Shown in pieces: positions 35,212 to 43,940 of a DNA stretch of 64,000 bases (positions are counted from its first letter, which is position 1; each line of letters begins with the position of its first letter). The notes beneath the pieces are model-generated. The model was not told the DNA's origin and did no database searches. It saw nothing but the letters and a program-made list of their open reading frames with translations. The stretch covers positions 477,557-541,556 of the forward strand of contig NZ_LMMM01000018.1 in the NCBI RefSeq assembly GCF_001422245.1, written 5' to 3'. The DNA comes from Rhizobium sp. Leaf262. GTDB taxonomy: Bacteria > Pseudomonadota > Alphaproteobacteria > Rhizobiales > Rhizobiaceae. A program made the translations under genes and the position numbers.

Positions 35212-37356
35212 TCATGGTGCGGCTGGTAACTCGAAAATAAAGCGCGCGCCGCCGAGCGCGCTGTCTGCGCTTGCATGGATGCGTCCGCCATGCGCTTCCA
35301 CAATGGAGCGACATATGGCCAAGCCCATTCCCATGCCGTTTTCCTTGGTCGTAACAAAGCTCTGGAACAGGTTGTCAGCCTCTGCATCTATGATGCCCGG
35401 CCCGGAATCATCAACTATGCACCGCACCTTGATACCGTCAGCTACCGTTTGAATAGAGATTTGACGTCGATTTTTGCTGACCGAGGCCATCGCCTGAATT
35501 GAGTTCACGGTAAGATTGACGACGACCTGCTGCAACTGCGTGCGATCCACAACAACATCCGTGCGGCCCAGTGCCGGGCGGTGCGTCACACGAACCTGAT
35601 GCGTATGGCACTCGTGCTTTAAAAATGACAGTGCTTCGGCAACCACATCATCGAGCGGCAGAACCTGTTCGCTTGTTGCCCGCCTTAGCGCGAGGTTTCG
35701 GACTCGGGATATAACGCTAGCGGCACGTTGGGCATCCGCGACGATCCGCTCCACGATTTCCTTAACCTCGGAAAGCTCAGGTTCCGGTCTTCCTAGCCAG
35801 CGCAACCCGGCTTCGCCATAGGTGGTGATTGCTGCAAGGGGCTGATTGACCTCATGGGCGATAGACGCCGTCAATTCTCCCAGCATGGAAATCCGGGCTG
35901 CGTGTGCGTAATCTGCCTCGATTTGCCTCAGCTTCTGTTCCGCCAATTTCCTATCAGTCGTGTCTACGAAGGCATTGATTGTTATTCCATTGTCGCCCAT
36001 CTCAGGAGGGAATGTGACAGTCAACGAGCCCTCCCTTACTCTGCCATCGTAGGCGGTGATCGTAACCTCCTCCTCATAGGTCGTATTGTCGAGATAACGA
36101 TGTTTGAGCAGACGGGAATAGATTTCGGGATGGTTGCGCCAAAGCGGCGTGATCGGACCTTTCAACTCATCCGCGTTGGTGACTCCAAGAACTTTTATCG
36201 CAGCGTAATTTGCCTCCTCTATCACGGTGCTTTGCATCGCTGCCCACAGAAACTGCGGGTTCCCGGCGATGTAGGCTTCGAGATCGTCTACCCCCTGCTC
36301 CTTCAGCTCTGTGAGAAGCGCAAGGAGCCCGCTGGCATTCACCTGCAACACCGGAACCGGCACATGCTGGAAAAGGTCCTGATAACGTCGTTCGCTCCGG
36401 CGCAGCGCTTCTGCGGCTTTCTTACGATCCGAAATGTCAATGAAAGCCACAAGACTCTTGTCAGGACTGGATCCGTGTCGCGCCGCCGCATAGAGAACAT
36501 CGATGACCGTTCCATCCATTTGGCAAACTTGACCTTCCTCTTGGAAGAAGTTCTCACCACGATATCTCGCCTCGATAGACCGTCTAAGCGTTGCTATCCC
36601 GGCTTGCCAGTACCGCGTTATCGGCCCCTTCATCGCCTCTTGAGATTCTGCTCCGAACATCGCGACATTGTAGTGATTGACTTCTTCAACAAGCATCGCG
36701 TTCATCACGTCGGCCATGAAGCCGGGATTGGCGTCAATATATGAAGAAAGATCTTCTACGCCCTGCTCACGAAGGCTACGGAATATATCGACAAGACGGC
36801 TGGCATCGACCTCCGTCAATGCGATCGGCATATAGTCGAAAAGATGTCTGAAGCGGCGCTCACTCGCAGTAAGCCGGTCAAATTCTTCTTTTTCGGCGGA
36901 AATGTCCTTCAGTGCGAGAAGAAGACGAAGGTTTGTCTCCGATCGGTCGATGATAACCGACGTCAGTTGAGCATGATAGACACTACCGTTGTCATGGCGC
37001 ATTCGGCACTCGCCACGCCACTCGCCCCCGCCCAAAAAGGACGAGACGACCAGATCAATAAAACTGCTCGCGCTTTCTTCTGGCCAAAGGACACCGATCC
37101 CTGATGCTGCATGATCTGAAACCTGAACCGCCCATGTTGTGTCCCGCATCAACTGACGGACGACGTCATGATGACGTTGAAGATGGTTTGCGAGATCTGA
37201 GACCCCCTCCTTTTGGAGCGTGGTCAACACAGCCATGGCAGAAGATGCATCGACCTCCAGCACGAATGCACCCATCGCCGTGAGAAGCCTGCTTAACGCT
37301 TCCAAGGAGCTTGGCTTCAAGTCCATCAGACCGATTTGCTCAGGCAAAGGGCTCAC
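35212..37356 (-). CDS. Triple-PAS sensor histidine kinase (soluble)
   Basis: The 714-residue protein has no membrane segment. Three PAS-like units (about 30-160, 175-305, 325-455) share an unusual helical entry, of the form L-L-E-Q-G-V-x-D-L-x-x-Y-I-x-x-N-P, before a normal PAS core ending in an S-box (DISDRKKA, DTTDRKLA). Then come HisKA (ASIAHEVNQPLAAI, His about 502) and an ATPase domain (N box VNLTVNSIQAM, G1 DDSGPGI, G2 GMGMGLAI). The kinase domain is of the FixL/DctB-like class that usually pairs with FixJ-type regulators, and such a gene is divergently placed 115 bases away. GTG start at 37356 with AAAGGA. No FixL haem-PAS signature was seen. Confidence 0.88.
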   Translation of the reverse strand: MSPLPEQIGLMDLKPSSLEALSRLLTAMGAFVLEVDASSAMAVLTTLQKEGVSDLANHLQRHHDVVRQLMRDTTWAVQVSDHAASGIGVLWPEESASSFIDLVVSSFLGGGEWRGECRMRHDNGSVYHAQLTSVIIDRSETNLRLLLALKDISAEKEEFDRLTASERRFRHLFDYMPIALTEVDASRLVDIFRSLREQGVEDLSSYIDANPGFMADVMNAMLVEEVNHYNVAMFGAESQEAMKGPITRYWQAGIATLRRSIEARYRGENFFQEEGQVCQMDGTVIDVLYAAARHGSSPDKSLVAFIDISDRKKAAEALRRSERRYQDLFQHVPVPVLQVNASGLLALLTELKEQGVDDLEAYIAGNPQFLWAAMQSTVIEEANYAAIKVLGVTNADELKGPITPLWRNHPEIYSRLLKHRYLDNTTYEEEVTITAYDGRVREGSLTVTFPPEMGDNGITINAFVDTTDRKLAEQKLRQIEADYAHAARISMLGELTASIAHEVNQPLAAITTYGEAGLRWLGRPEPELSEVKEIVERIVADAQRAASVISRVRNLALRRATSEQVLPLDDVVAEALSFLKHECHTHQVRVTHRPALGRTDVVVDRTQLQQVVVNLTVNSIQAMASVSKNRRQISIQTVADGIKVRCIVDDSGPGIIDAEADNLFQSFVTTKENGMGMGLAICRSIVEAHGGRIHASADSALGGARFIFELPAAP

Positions 37357-37470
37357 GATTCATCCTTTAAAAAGCTCGCACATAAAACGACTTTCACAAT
37401 GTCTACTTTTTTGGCATGAAGGGGAAACGCTTTTAAGTAAAGCAATGTGTGTTTTTGCAAGAGGGAACAC

Positions 37471-38115
37471 GTGAAGCCCCAGCCCCCCATCATTCACGTC
37501 ATCGATGACGATGAATCTCTCAGGTCTGCTTTGGACAGCCTGTTCCGGTCTGTCGGCTTTACGACTGCGTCATATGTGTCGACTGAGGCCTTCCTGGCCG
37601 CCAATCGTTCGGATGCTGAAGGATGTCTGGTGCTCGATATCCGATTGCAAGGGACGAGTGGGCTCGATTTTCAGGATCAGTTGAACGCCCATGGCATTTT
37701 CATTCCAGTTATCCTGATGACGGGTCACGGTGATATTCCGATGTCGGTCCGCGGTATGAAAGCGGGTGCTGTGGACTTTCTGACAAAGCCATTTCGCGAT
37801 CAGGATATGCTGGATGCAATCGCTTCAGCACTCAAGCTTGATCGAAAGAGGCGCGCGGAGCACGGACAGACTGCCGAGACTGAAGCGCGCTTCCAAACGC
37901 TCTCCAGTCGAGAACAGCAGGTGATGTGGATGGTGACGAGGGGTTTGCTGAACAAACAGATCGCAGGAGATCTGGGTATCAGCGAGGTTACGGTCAAAAT
38001 CCATCGTGGCGCTGCAATGCGGAAGATGGGTGCACGCACGGTCCCTGATCTGGTGCGTATGGCCGATGCCTTGCAGGAACGCGATCCAAAACGAAGCACT
38101 AACACCACCGTATGA
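37471..38115 (+). CDS. FixJ-family response regulator (receiver plus LuxR-type HTH)
   Basis: The 214-residue protein has a receiver domain (IHVIDDDESLR, Asp56 in VLDIRLQG, Lys in FLTKPFRDQD) and a C-terminal GerE/LuxR helix-turn-helix (LSSREQQVMWMVTRGLLNKQ, then ISEVTVKIHRGAAMRKMGAR). It is the probable partner of the divergently transcribed triple-PAS kinase. GTG at 37471 is chosen since GAGGGA lies 5 bases upstream and the family starts here; an ATG at 37447 is in frame. It is followed 69 bases later by a single-domain receiver. Confidence 0.88.
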   Translation: MKPQPPIIHVIDDDESLRSALDSLFRSVGFTTASYVSTEAFLAANRSDAEGCLVLDIRLQGTSGLDFQDQLNAHGIFIPVILMTGHGDIPMSVRGMKAGAVDFLTKPFRDQDMLDAIASALKLDRKRRAEHGQTAETEARFQTLSSREQQVMWMVTRGLLNKQIAGDLGISEVTVKIHRGAAMRKMGARTVPDLVRMADALQERDPKRSTNTTV

Positions 38116-38184
38116 TTTCGTGACAGGCCCGTTTATGCGATGAGGTAGGATACGTACCAGTATCTTTCCACAAGGGTAATCGCA

Positions 38185-38568
38185 ATGCCGAAGCACCGCA
38201 ACGTGCTCATCGCCATCGTAGATGATGACAATTCCTTTCGTACAGCAACGGAAGGCTTGATGAGGTCCCTTGGATACGCGACAGCAGGGTTTGCAACAGC
38301 CACAGAATTTCTGGAAGCTCGCACAGGCCTGAACCCGGCCTGCGTAATCTCTGACATTCACATGCCGGGAATGTCAGGAATCGAGATGAAGCAGAAAATG
38401 AACGACGATGGCTGCGAAACCGCGGTGATTTTCGTCACCGCAAAGTCCGACGATTCCTTGGTCGAACGGGTGTCTGAATGTGGTGGCTTAGTATTGCTAT
38501 ACAAGCCCTTCAGTGGCCAGGCTTTGATCGACGCTGTGCAATCCGTGATAGGCAACCTGCTCTGCTAG
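38185..38568 (+). CDS. Single-domain response regulator
   Basis: The 127-residue protein is a receiver domain only, with acids in IAIVDDDNSF, phospho-acceptor Asp57 in ISDIHMPGMSG, Thr in FVTAKSDD and Lys in LLYKPFSGQ. All residues for phosphorylation are present. It has no output domain, so it may act as a phosphate sink or by protein contact. AAGGG lies 8 bases before the ATG. It probably shares a transcript with the FixJ-like gene and draws phosphate from the same triple-PAS kinase. Confidence 0.87.
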   Translation: MPKHRNVLIAIVDDDNSFRTATEGLMRSLGYATAGFATATEFLEARTGLNPACVISDIHMPGMSGIEMKQKMNDDGCETAVIFVTAKSDDSLVERVSECGGLVLLYKPFSGQALIDAVQSVIGNLLC

Positions 38569-38579
38569 TCGGCGACGCG

Positions 38580-38816
38580 TCACCGCGAATGTTTCTCATG
38601 TCGAGCAGGATTTTGTGTCTGACCGGATTTTTTCGAGTTTTCAGAAACGACGTTCGAGTTCGATCTGTTCAGCCTCGAAACTTTACCGCTTGGAATGGCG
38701 GACACCTTTGGCCGGGGCTGGGTTGGAAATGTAAGGCTGAACGGAATAGGTTCAAAAGCATTGGCAGGCACAATGAGGGCGGCCAAAACTGCCATCGTTT
38801 GAAACAGTGTCTTCAT
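38580..38816 (-). CDS. Small exported protein, function unknown
   Basis: A 78-residue precursor with a clear signal peptide (MKTLFQTMAVLAALIVPANA) and a short, basic, Ser/Asn/Lys-rich mature part without cysteine. GGAG lies 6 bases before the ATG at 38816. It converges on the single-domain receiver gene. No family is recognised. Confidence 0.55.
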   Translation of the reverse strand: MKTLFQTMAVLAALIVPANAFEPIPFSLTFPTQPRPKVSAIPSGKVSRLNRSNSNVVSENSKKSGQTQNPARHEKHSR

Positions 38817-39008
38817 TCTAGACTCCAATGGTGAGGTGGGGTGATATCAAACTGAAGGCAGCATGATCGGTCGCCAAAACCTCGCCATTATTTCAAAATT
38901 TATAGAAATTCGTTTCGGCTGTAGTTCAGCTCTGGTCCAAGCTAATCAGGTCCGATGCCACTGGGGGTGACGAGATTGCTGGTTTCGTCCCCCTGGCAGG
39001 TTGCTCCG

Positions 39009-40202
39009 TCAAGTCTCAAAATGGTCGATTGGGTAGGCCTGATGTGCACCGTCCGGGGCATAGGCCTCCACAGGTTGCAAAACCGCCGTTTCATAAAGAT
39101 CATCCCAAAACGTATCATGCAGTCGCGGGTCAAATCGCTGGACCGCGGTTTCATGCGCGTTCAGTGCCATCGCATCGAAAGAGGTCGGAGAATTCAACAG
39201 TTCCTCCAGACGACGAAGCGTCTCTTCTGCCAGCCGATCCACCTCCTGCGCATGTATTTTCTCGAATATTTTTGACCCTCGGTCTGGACTGTTCAAATGT
39301 ATCCATTCGCCCTTATCGTTCAAAGGCAGGTCAAGCATGATGCCGTTGACGCCATCCCTTATAAATTCCGGCAGTGCACATTGTCGGGTAGCGATGACAG
39401 GGGTGCCGTTGATGAGAGACTCGATCGCGCTGTAACCGAAGCTGTCGCCAAAGGTCGGGAGTAGCAGGAAATGGGATTGACGGATTTTTTCAATCACCTG
39501 CTGATTAGGCAGCTCTCCCCAACATCGGACATTAGGCAAATTGAGAAGTGATCGATACCGATCGAAAAAACTCTCATCCAGTGGATCTGTCCACGAGACG
39601 CGACCAATTTCCAGCTTGGAGATGATTTCAATTTGCAATGGCAACCCTGCATCCAGCGACAACTGCGCAAGACGCAAAGCCACGCAACCACCCTTTCTCG
39701 CAAAGTGGTTTCCAACAAACAGCAGACGAATTGGTGGCAAAGTCTTTTTTTTCGCTGGCGGATCCTTTGGCAATACGACGGAGGGCATGCGGACAACCAG
39801 CTTCGCCGCAAGTTCATGATATGCAGATGTGCCCTCATGTTGCGCGAGAAAGGTGCGTTTCGCATATTCGGAAATTCCGACGATGGCCCTGCAGCGCTCA
39901 TTCAACAACTGGTTTCGCATGAACGTAAAGAAGAATGAGTTTTCAACTCCGAAACCTCTGGGAAGATGTGACTCAAATCCTATGACAAAGGGCTTGGGAT
40001 TGAGTGGAATTCGGTTGAACCCATGAATGAGATCAATCCTGTCGAGCAAACTTGGGGGGAATACCGTCACGCCTTCAACTTTCGGCGACAGGTAATTCAT
40101 CGGCAGAAATCGACGCCGGAGAATGTGATGACGAGACGTTCTTGGGCTGTTGAAGAGGGAGGGGTAACGGACGGGAGCTAGAATAGTGAGGGGACCAGTC
40201 AT
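39009..40202 (-). CDS. Glycosyltransferase family 4-type protein
   Basis: The 397-residue protein has a GT-B fold: a degenerate acceptor domain, then the donor domain with PIRLLFVGNHFARKGG (about 165), VRCWGELPNQQVIEKI and the GT4 signature FGDSFGYSAIESLINGTPVIA with its Glu-x7-Glu motif partly kept (ESLINGTPV..E). GT4 enzymes transfer sugars from nucleotide donors to polysaccharide or lipid acceptors at the cytosolic membrane face. No other polysaccharide gene adjoins it. Its product could feed the O-antigen-ligase-like polymerase elsewhere in the window, but this is speculative. Confidence 0.82.
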   Translation of the reverse strand: MTGPLTILAPVRYPSLFNSPRTSRHHILRRRFLPMNYLSPKVEGVTVFPPSLLDRIDLIHGFNRIPLNPKPFVIGFESHLPRGFGVENSFFFTFMRNQLLNERCRAIVGISEYAKRTFLAQHEGTSAYHELAAKLVVRMPSVVLPKDPPAKKKTLPPIRLLFVGNHFARKGGCVALRLAQLSLDAGLPLQIEIISKLEIGRVSWTDPLDESFFDRYRSLLNLPNVRCWGELPNQQVIEKIRQSHFLLLPTFGDSFGYSAIESLINGTPVIATRQCALPEFIRDGVNGIMLDLPLNDKGEWIHLNSPDRGSKIFEKIHAQEVDRLAEETLRRLEELLNSPTSFDAMALNAHETAVQRFDPRLHDTFWDDLYETAVLQPVEAYAPDGAHQAYPIDHFET

Positions 40203-40627
40203 GGTTCTTCTCGCGTTCTCGGGATTATATGAGGTGTGGCTCCCAACTTGGTCGCATCAACCGGCCGAAGCCTGCGGACGGATCGGGGCCGCTAGTGGCA
40301 TCACTGTGGGCGTTACCACCTTGGGCACAGGGCGTGCCTTCCCGGAGATTTGGCTTGGATCACGGGGCCACGTAGACGTGGTAACCTCGGCTTTGCGGTT
40401 AACTCGATTGGCATCAACGTCCGTTCTCCATCATTGCGATGACGAACCTCTAGACGGCCTGCAAAAGCGTAATGTGAACGAGAAGCGAAATAGAATTACA
40501 TCTGCAACGAGCCGAAATGGCTGGGAGCAAAATGCTGAACGTCGCTTATTTGGCCTAGGTGATCCCAGCAATTTAGCCGGCGGCCCGGGTTGCCGCTCGG
40601 GGGCTTAAAATGCAACGCGGGGAATAC
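40203..40627. other. Intergenic region, no supported gene
   Basis: A 140-codon plus-strand frame spans most of it, but it lacks a ribosome site and has protein-unlike composition. The glycosyltransferase promoter must lie at its left side and the 3' end of the 118-residue gene at its right. Confidence 0.45.
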
Positions 40628-40984
40628 TTATCGTGAAAGGTTTGCGCACCAACGCAGAAGCCTTGTGACAATACTTTCGTCAGGCATGGACGGGCGGGAT
40701 GCCTTTAAAAAGGAACGTCCAGACTTGGTCAGGTAAACAATTCCCCCTTCACACCACTCTCCGCCAGCATCAATCCGGACAAGATCGCGCTGCCAAGCTT
40801 TCGTAAAGCTGGGGTCGGTCTCCAGACTTTCCAACTCGTCGGACGTCAGCAGTATTCTCCCGCGTGCTGCATCAATGGTCGCCAGGAAGTGCTCGACTGA
40901 GCAACTGCACATCGGATCCGATTTTATTGCTGCTGCCGCTTTCAGACTTTCAACCTGGGGCATTTGATCGATCCTCTTAGCCAC
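40628..40984 (-). CDS. Hypothetical protein downstream of a perfect vir box
   Basis: The 118-residue protein matches no family I know. It is soluble, with a Cys pair (MCSCSVEHFLA) near residue 26 and an ARGRILLTSDELESLE stretch, then a winged-helix-like end (CEGGIVYLTKSGRSFL). The C-terminus is basic (TRLLRWCANLSR). VirB/D4 effectors often have basic, Arg-rich C-termini; the resemblance here is loose. The ATG at 40984 has AGGAT-like sequence upstream. A vir box that fits the consensus at all 14 positions lies about 154 bases upstream in the right orientation, making this a good VirG-regulon candidate. Confidence 0.65.
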   Translation of the reverse strand: MAKRIDQMPQVESLKAAAAIKSDPMCSCSVEHFLATIDAARGRILLTSDELESLETDPSFTKAWQRDLVRIDAGGEWCEGGIVYLTKSGRSFLKASRPSMPDESIVTRLLRWCANLSR

Positions 40985-41137
40985 AATCGGGGTCCGACTG
41001 TGGCAGGAATGGCAGCGTGTCGGAGATGAATTTTCATAGAAAGACGACCCGATTATCGGATGCGTGTCAGATCGGCAATATTTGCTTTCAAATGCAACAG
41101 ACCGTGTGCTCGCGGCGCGTTTGTCGGGCAGCGACGA

Positions 41138-41151
41138 ATTTCAATTGTAAC
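41138..41151 (-). promoter_or_regulatory. Perfect vir box
   Basis: GTTACAATTGAAAT on the minus strand fits both R(T/A)TDCAATTGHAAY and the older TNCAATTGAAAY at every position. It is in the gap between two divergent genes: the 118-residue protein (left) and the second VirA-like kinase (right, start 271 bases away). Confidence 0.55.
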
Positions 41152-41421
41152 GCGGTGCGTCAAAACAGAAACATTGTCGCACTTGGGGAAAGGCAGAGTC
41201 TCGTTATGGCCTTCATGCCTAGACACTTCGCCACCTCTTACTGCGGGTAAACCAAATTGCGGACCAATATGACTGCCTTATCCTCACATCAATTTGGCTG
41301 TCTCCAGGTGCGCGTACCTTCAAATTCGCGCGCTTGCCTCAGAGCTTGGCGTCAACTCGCATTGCTTGGCTCAATCTACGCGTTTCAGCAACCCGATTTC
41401 CCCTTCACGACGTGAGCAGAT

Positions 41422-43338
41422 ATGACGACCCTCCCATCTGTGCCCACCACGCTGACTCGATTTATCTTTTTCGACAATTCTTTGAGGATACTGGTCTGCA
41501 TATCAGGCGCGTTCTTCCTCGCCTATTTTGCGCTCTGCGGCGGTGTAATGGCGGGATGCAGGGCATGTGGCATAACTGATCGCTTTTCTCTGGCCGGTGC
41601 GTTTTTCGCTTTCGCATCTCTTTGTTTGTGCGCTTACGCCTCGTGGCTGACATTCAGTGGAATAAGGCAGGCAACATCCATCAAGCGGTTGCTGGATGGA
41701 CAATCACTCCTGCACAGGTTCGCTCAAGCGTTTGACGAGACCCTCAACAGGGACGAGTTCACAGTCGTTGCAACGCGAGTCCTCTCGGAGTTCGCACTTT
41801 ATTTCGGGGCGGACGCGCTCAGGGTCGAAATCGTGGAGCCGCGGACGGGTGTAACAATCGAAGAATATCTGAGTGCACAATTCCCGCCTCCCCTCTCGCC
41901 TGAAGTCAAAGCACACTTCCTGACACGGGTCAGCGCATCGCGAACCTCCGAAGACCAGTCTGCCGGCTATTTCCTCGACATTGCGAATTCAAATTCCAAC
42001 TCGCTCACTGGCCGCCAAATAACGACTGTCGCTGCGGCGGTTTTAACGCCACTCGGACGCATTGCCATAATGCTCCTGACCTTTCCCAAGCCTCGACGAA
42101 CTTTTCGACAGGATGAAGTATCGCTGCTGTGCTCATCTCTGTCTGGTCTCATCCAGACGGCTTCTGACCATTGCAAGCGCCGAAACAGGGAAGATCTCGA
42201 ACGGCGCCTCAGACACGCCGAACGCGTACAAGCGGTTGGTACGTTGGCCGGAGGCATAGCGCATGAGTTCAACAACATCCTGGGCGCACTGCTCGGCCAT
42301 GGTGAGATGGCATTGCAGCGCGCGCAGGAGGGTGGTCAGGTGGAGCCCTATCTTGCGGAAATGATGTCTACTGCCAGACGAGCAGAATATATTGTGAACC
42401 AGATCCTCACTTTGAGTCGAAACCGGGAGCAGGAAAGGCGTCCGATCAACATGGTGGAAGCGATCCGGGACGCCCTACCGCTGATATCGGCCTCGTTGCC
42501 TCTCATGGAGATCAATGCACGTCTGGAGCCCGACGAGGAATGCAAACTTCTCGGTCATCCTGTTGAACTCCAACAGGTTGTCATGAACCTTTGTAAAAAC
42601 GCGGCAGAAGCGTCACGCGGAGAAATCCGGGTTGACATAAATGTCGATGTTGTCGTCATCAAGGATGTTCAGCCCCTCTCCCTGGGACTGTTGCAACCAG
42701 GCAAATATGTGCGGGTCCGTATCGCGGATAACGGCACGGGGATATCACCAGATGCCCTGCCGCATATCTTTGAACCATTCTTCACGACAAAGGCTGCCAC
42801 AGGAGGGACGGGCCTCGGGCTCTCCGCAGTCCACGGCTTGGTAACGGCCATGGATGGCCGGATCAATGTGGAAAGCGACTGCGCCAAGGGCACATCTTTT
42901 GAAGTGTATTTTCCCCATTCGACACTGTTGCCCACTCCTATCAACCAATTCTTCGAAACGCCGAAAGTGACTTTGGGCAACGGGCAGCTGATCGCGCTTC
43001 TGAAACCCCATGCACGCGACGTTGCGTTGCATGAGGAAAAGATTGCAGCGCTTGGCTACGAACCGGTTGGTTTTCTCGAGATCGTCGCCATGGAGGAATG
43101 GCTGTCCACCCAGAAGACCCCGGACTTGATCATTATCGATATCAGGTCTCTACCGCCACATTATACAGCATGCGACATAGCTGCAATGGCCCGTGGAGCA
43201 TCTGTAATTTTGATCTCGCACGCCGGAAATGAGAACATGCTTGGCGCTGCAATCGCGTTGCGCTTCAGCGTACTTCGGGGGCCACTAAGCAGTAGCGCAC
43301 TCGCCAGAGGGATCAGAGAGGCATTGCTGAAGACGTGA
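41422..43338 (+). CDS. VirA-like hybrid histidine kinase without periplasmic sensor
   Basis: The 638-residue protein has two N-terminal membrane segments (about 20-45 and 55-80) with only a very short loop between them. It therefore lacks the large VirA periplasmic domain. A GAF-like linker follows (about 95-245), then HisKA (LAGGIAHEFNNILGALLG, His about 281), an ATPase domain (NLCKNAAEAS, DNGTGISPDALPHIFEPFF, GGTGLGLSAVHG) and a receiver. The receiver has the phospho-acceptor Asp in LIIIDIRSLP, and the segment LHEEKIAALGYEPVGF is VirA-like, but its acidic pocket is missing (LLKPHARD). This complements the receiver defect of the kinase at 17440. It may phosphorylate the same VirG-like regulator. 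Confidence 0.88.
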   Translation: MTTLPSVPTTLTRFIFFDNSLRILVCISGAFFLAYFALCGGVMAGCRACGITDRFSLAGAFFAFASLCLCAYASWLTFSGIRQATSIKRLLDGQSLLHRFAQAFDETLNRDEFTVVATRVLSEFALYFGADALRVEIVEPRTGVTIEEYLSAQFPPPLSPEVKAHFLTRVSASRTSEDQSAGYFLDIANSNSNSLTGRQITTVAAAVLTPLGRIAIMLLTFPKPRRTFRQDEVSLLCSSLSGLIQTASDHCKRRNREDLERRLRHAERVQAVGTLAGGIAHEFNNILGALLGHGEMALQRAQEGGQVEPYLAEMMSTARRAEYIVNQILTLSRNREQERRPINMVEAIRDALPLISASLPLMEINARLEPDEECKLLGHPVELQQVVMNLCKNAAEASRGEIRVDINVDVVVIKDVQPLSLGLLQPGKYVRVRIADNGTGISPDALPHIFEPFFTTKAATGGTGLGLSAVHGLVTAMDGRINVESDCAKGTSFEVYFPHSTLLPTPINQFFETPKVTLGNGQLIALLKPHARDVALHEEKIAALGYEPVGFLEIVAMEEWLSTQKTPDLIIIDIRSLPPHYTACDIAAMARGASVILISHAGNENMLGAAIALRFSVLRGPLSSSALARGIREALLKT

Positions 43339-43940
43339 TATAACTTCACGGAAGGCGAAAACTTACGCATTTTCCAGGCGAATTATGCTGGCACGACCTG
43401 ACATCCAAGCACCCTCTGGTTCTCAAGAAACTCTAGACATAATAGCAGACACTACGGATTTTTTGGAGGATAGTCAGGGCTCAGGTCGGCAGCCCAAAGC
43501 AGAGGTGCCGTAGATTAGGAACATACAACGCCGATGTTTTGCTTGGAAAAAATAAAACGAGGATTTTAATCTTATCGGAGGAGCCGAACCAATTAACATG
43601 CTGTCTGCTTTCGCTGTCCCAGACAGTGCTCGGCTAGCTCTGTTAGTCGTCTGCATGCGTCTAAGCCATTGCAAAACGTGTTATCTTTGGTTGCCGAAGA
43701 AGCCTGATTACGTAGAGATTTGTAAAACAGGCGCCATGGTGGAGGCGAACCGCCCTGCTCAATTGATACAAAGTCATAACGGGTCATTGCACCAAAACCC
43801 GCAATATCGCTCTTCAACACGGACAAACTCAGTCCCAGCATATTCCCGTTTTCGTTGATCTCTAGAGTGGATCCGTAAAGATCAACTGCTAGGTCATCGG
43901 AACAGAGTTTATTGCCCCGATGACGTCGCCGCGTGTGCCG
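43339..43940. other. Intergenic region with a possible gene relic
   Basis: On the minus strand about 43760-43905 reads open with protein-like sequence (for example DLAVDLYGSTLEINENGNML and AMTRYDFVSIEQGG), but no start or family could be assigned and it runs into stops. I treat it as a relic. The rest holds nothing recognised. Confidence 0.35.

Noticed and set aside
40186..40608. 140-codon plus-strand frame
   Set aside because: No ribosome site, protein-unlike composition, and it overlaps the glycosyltransferase start.
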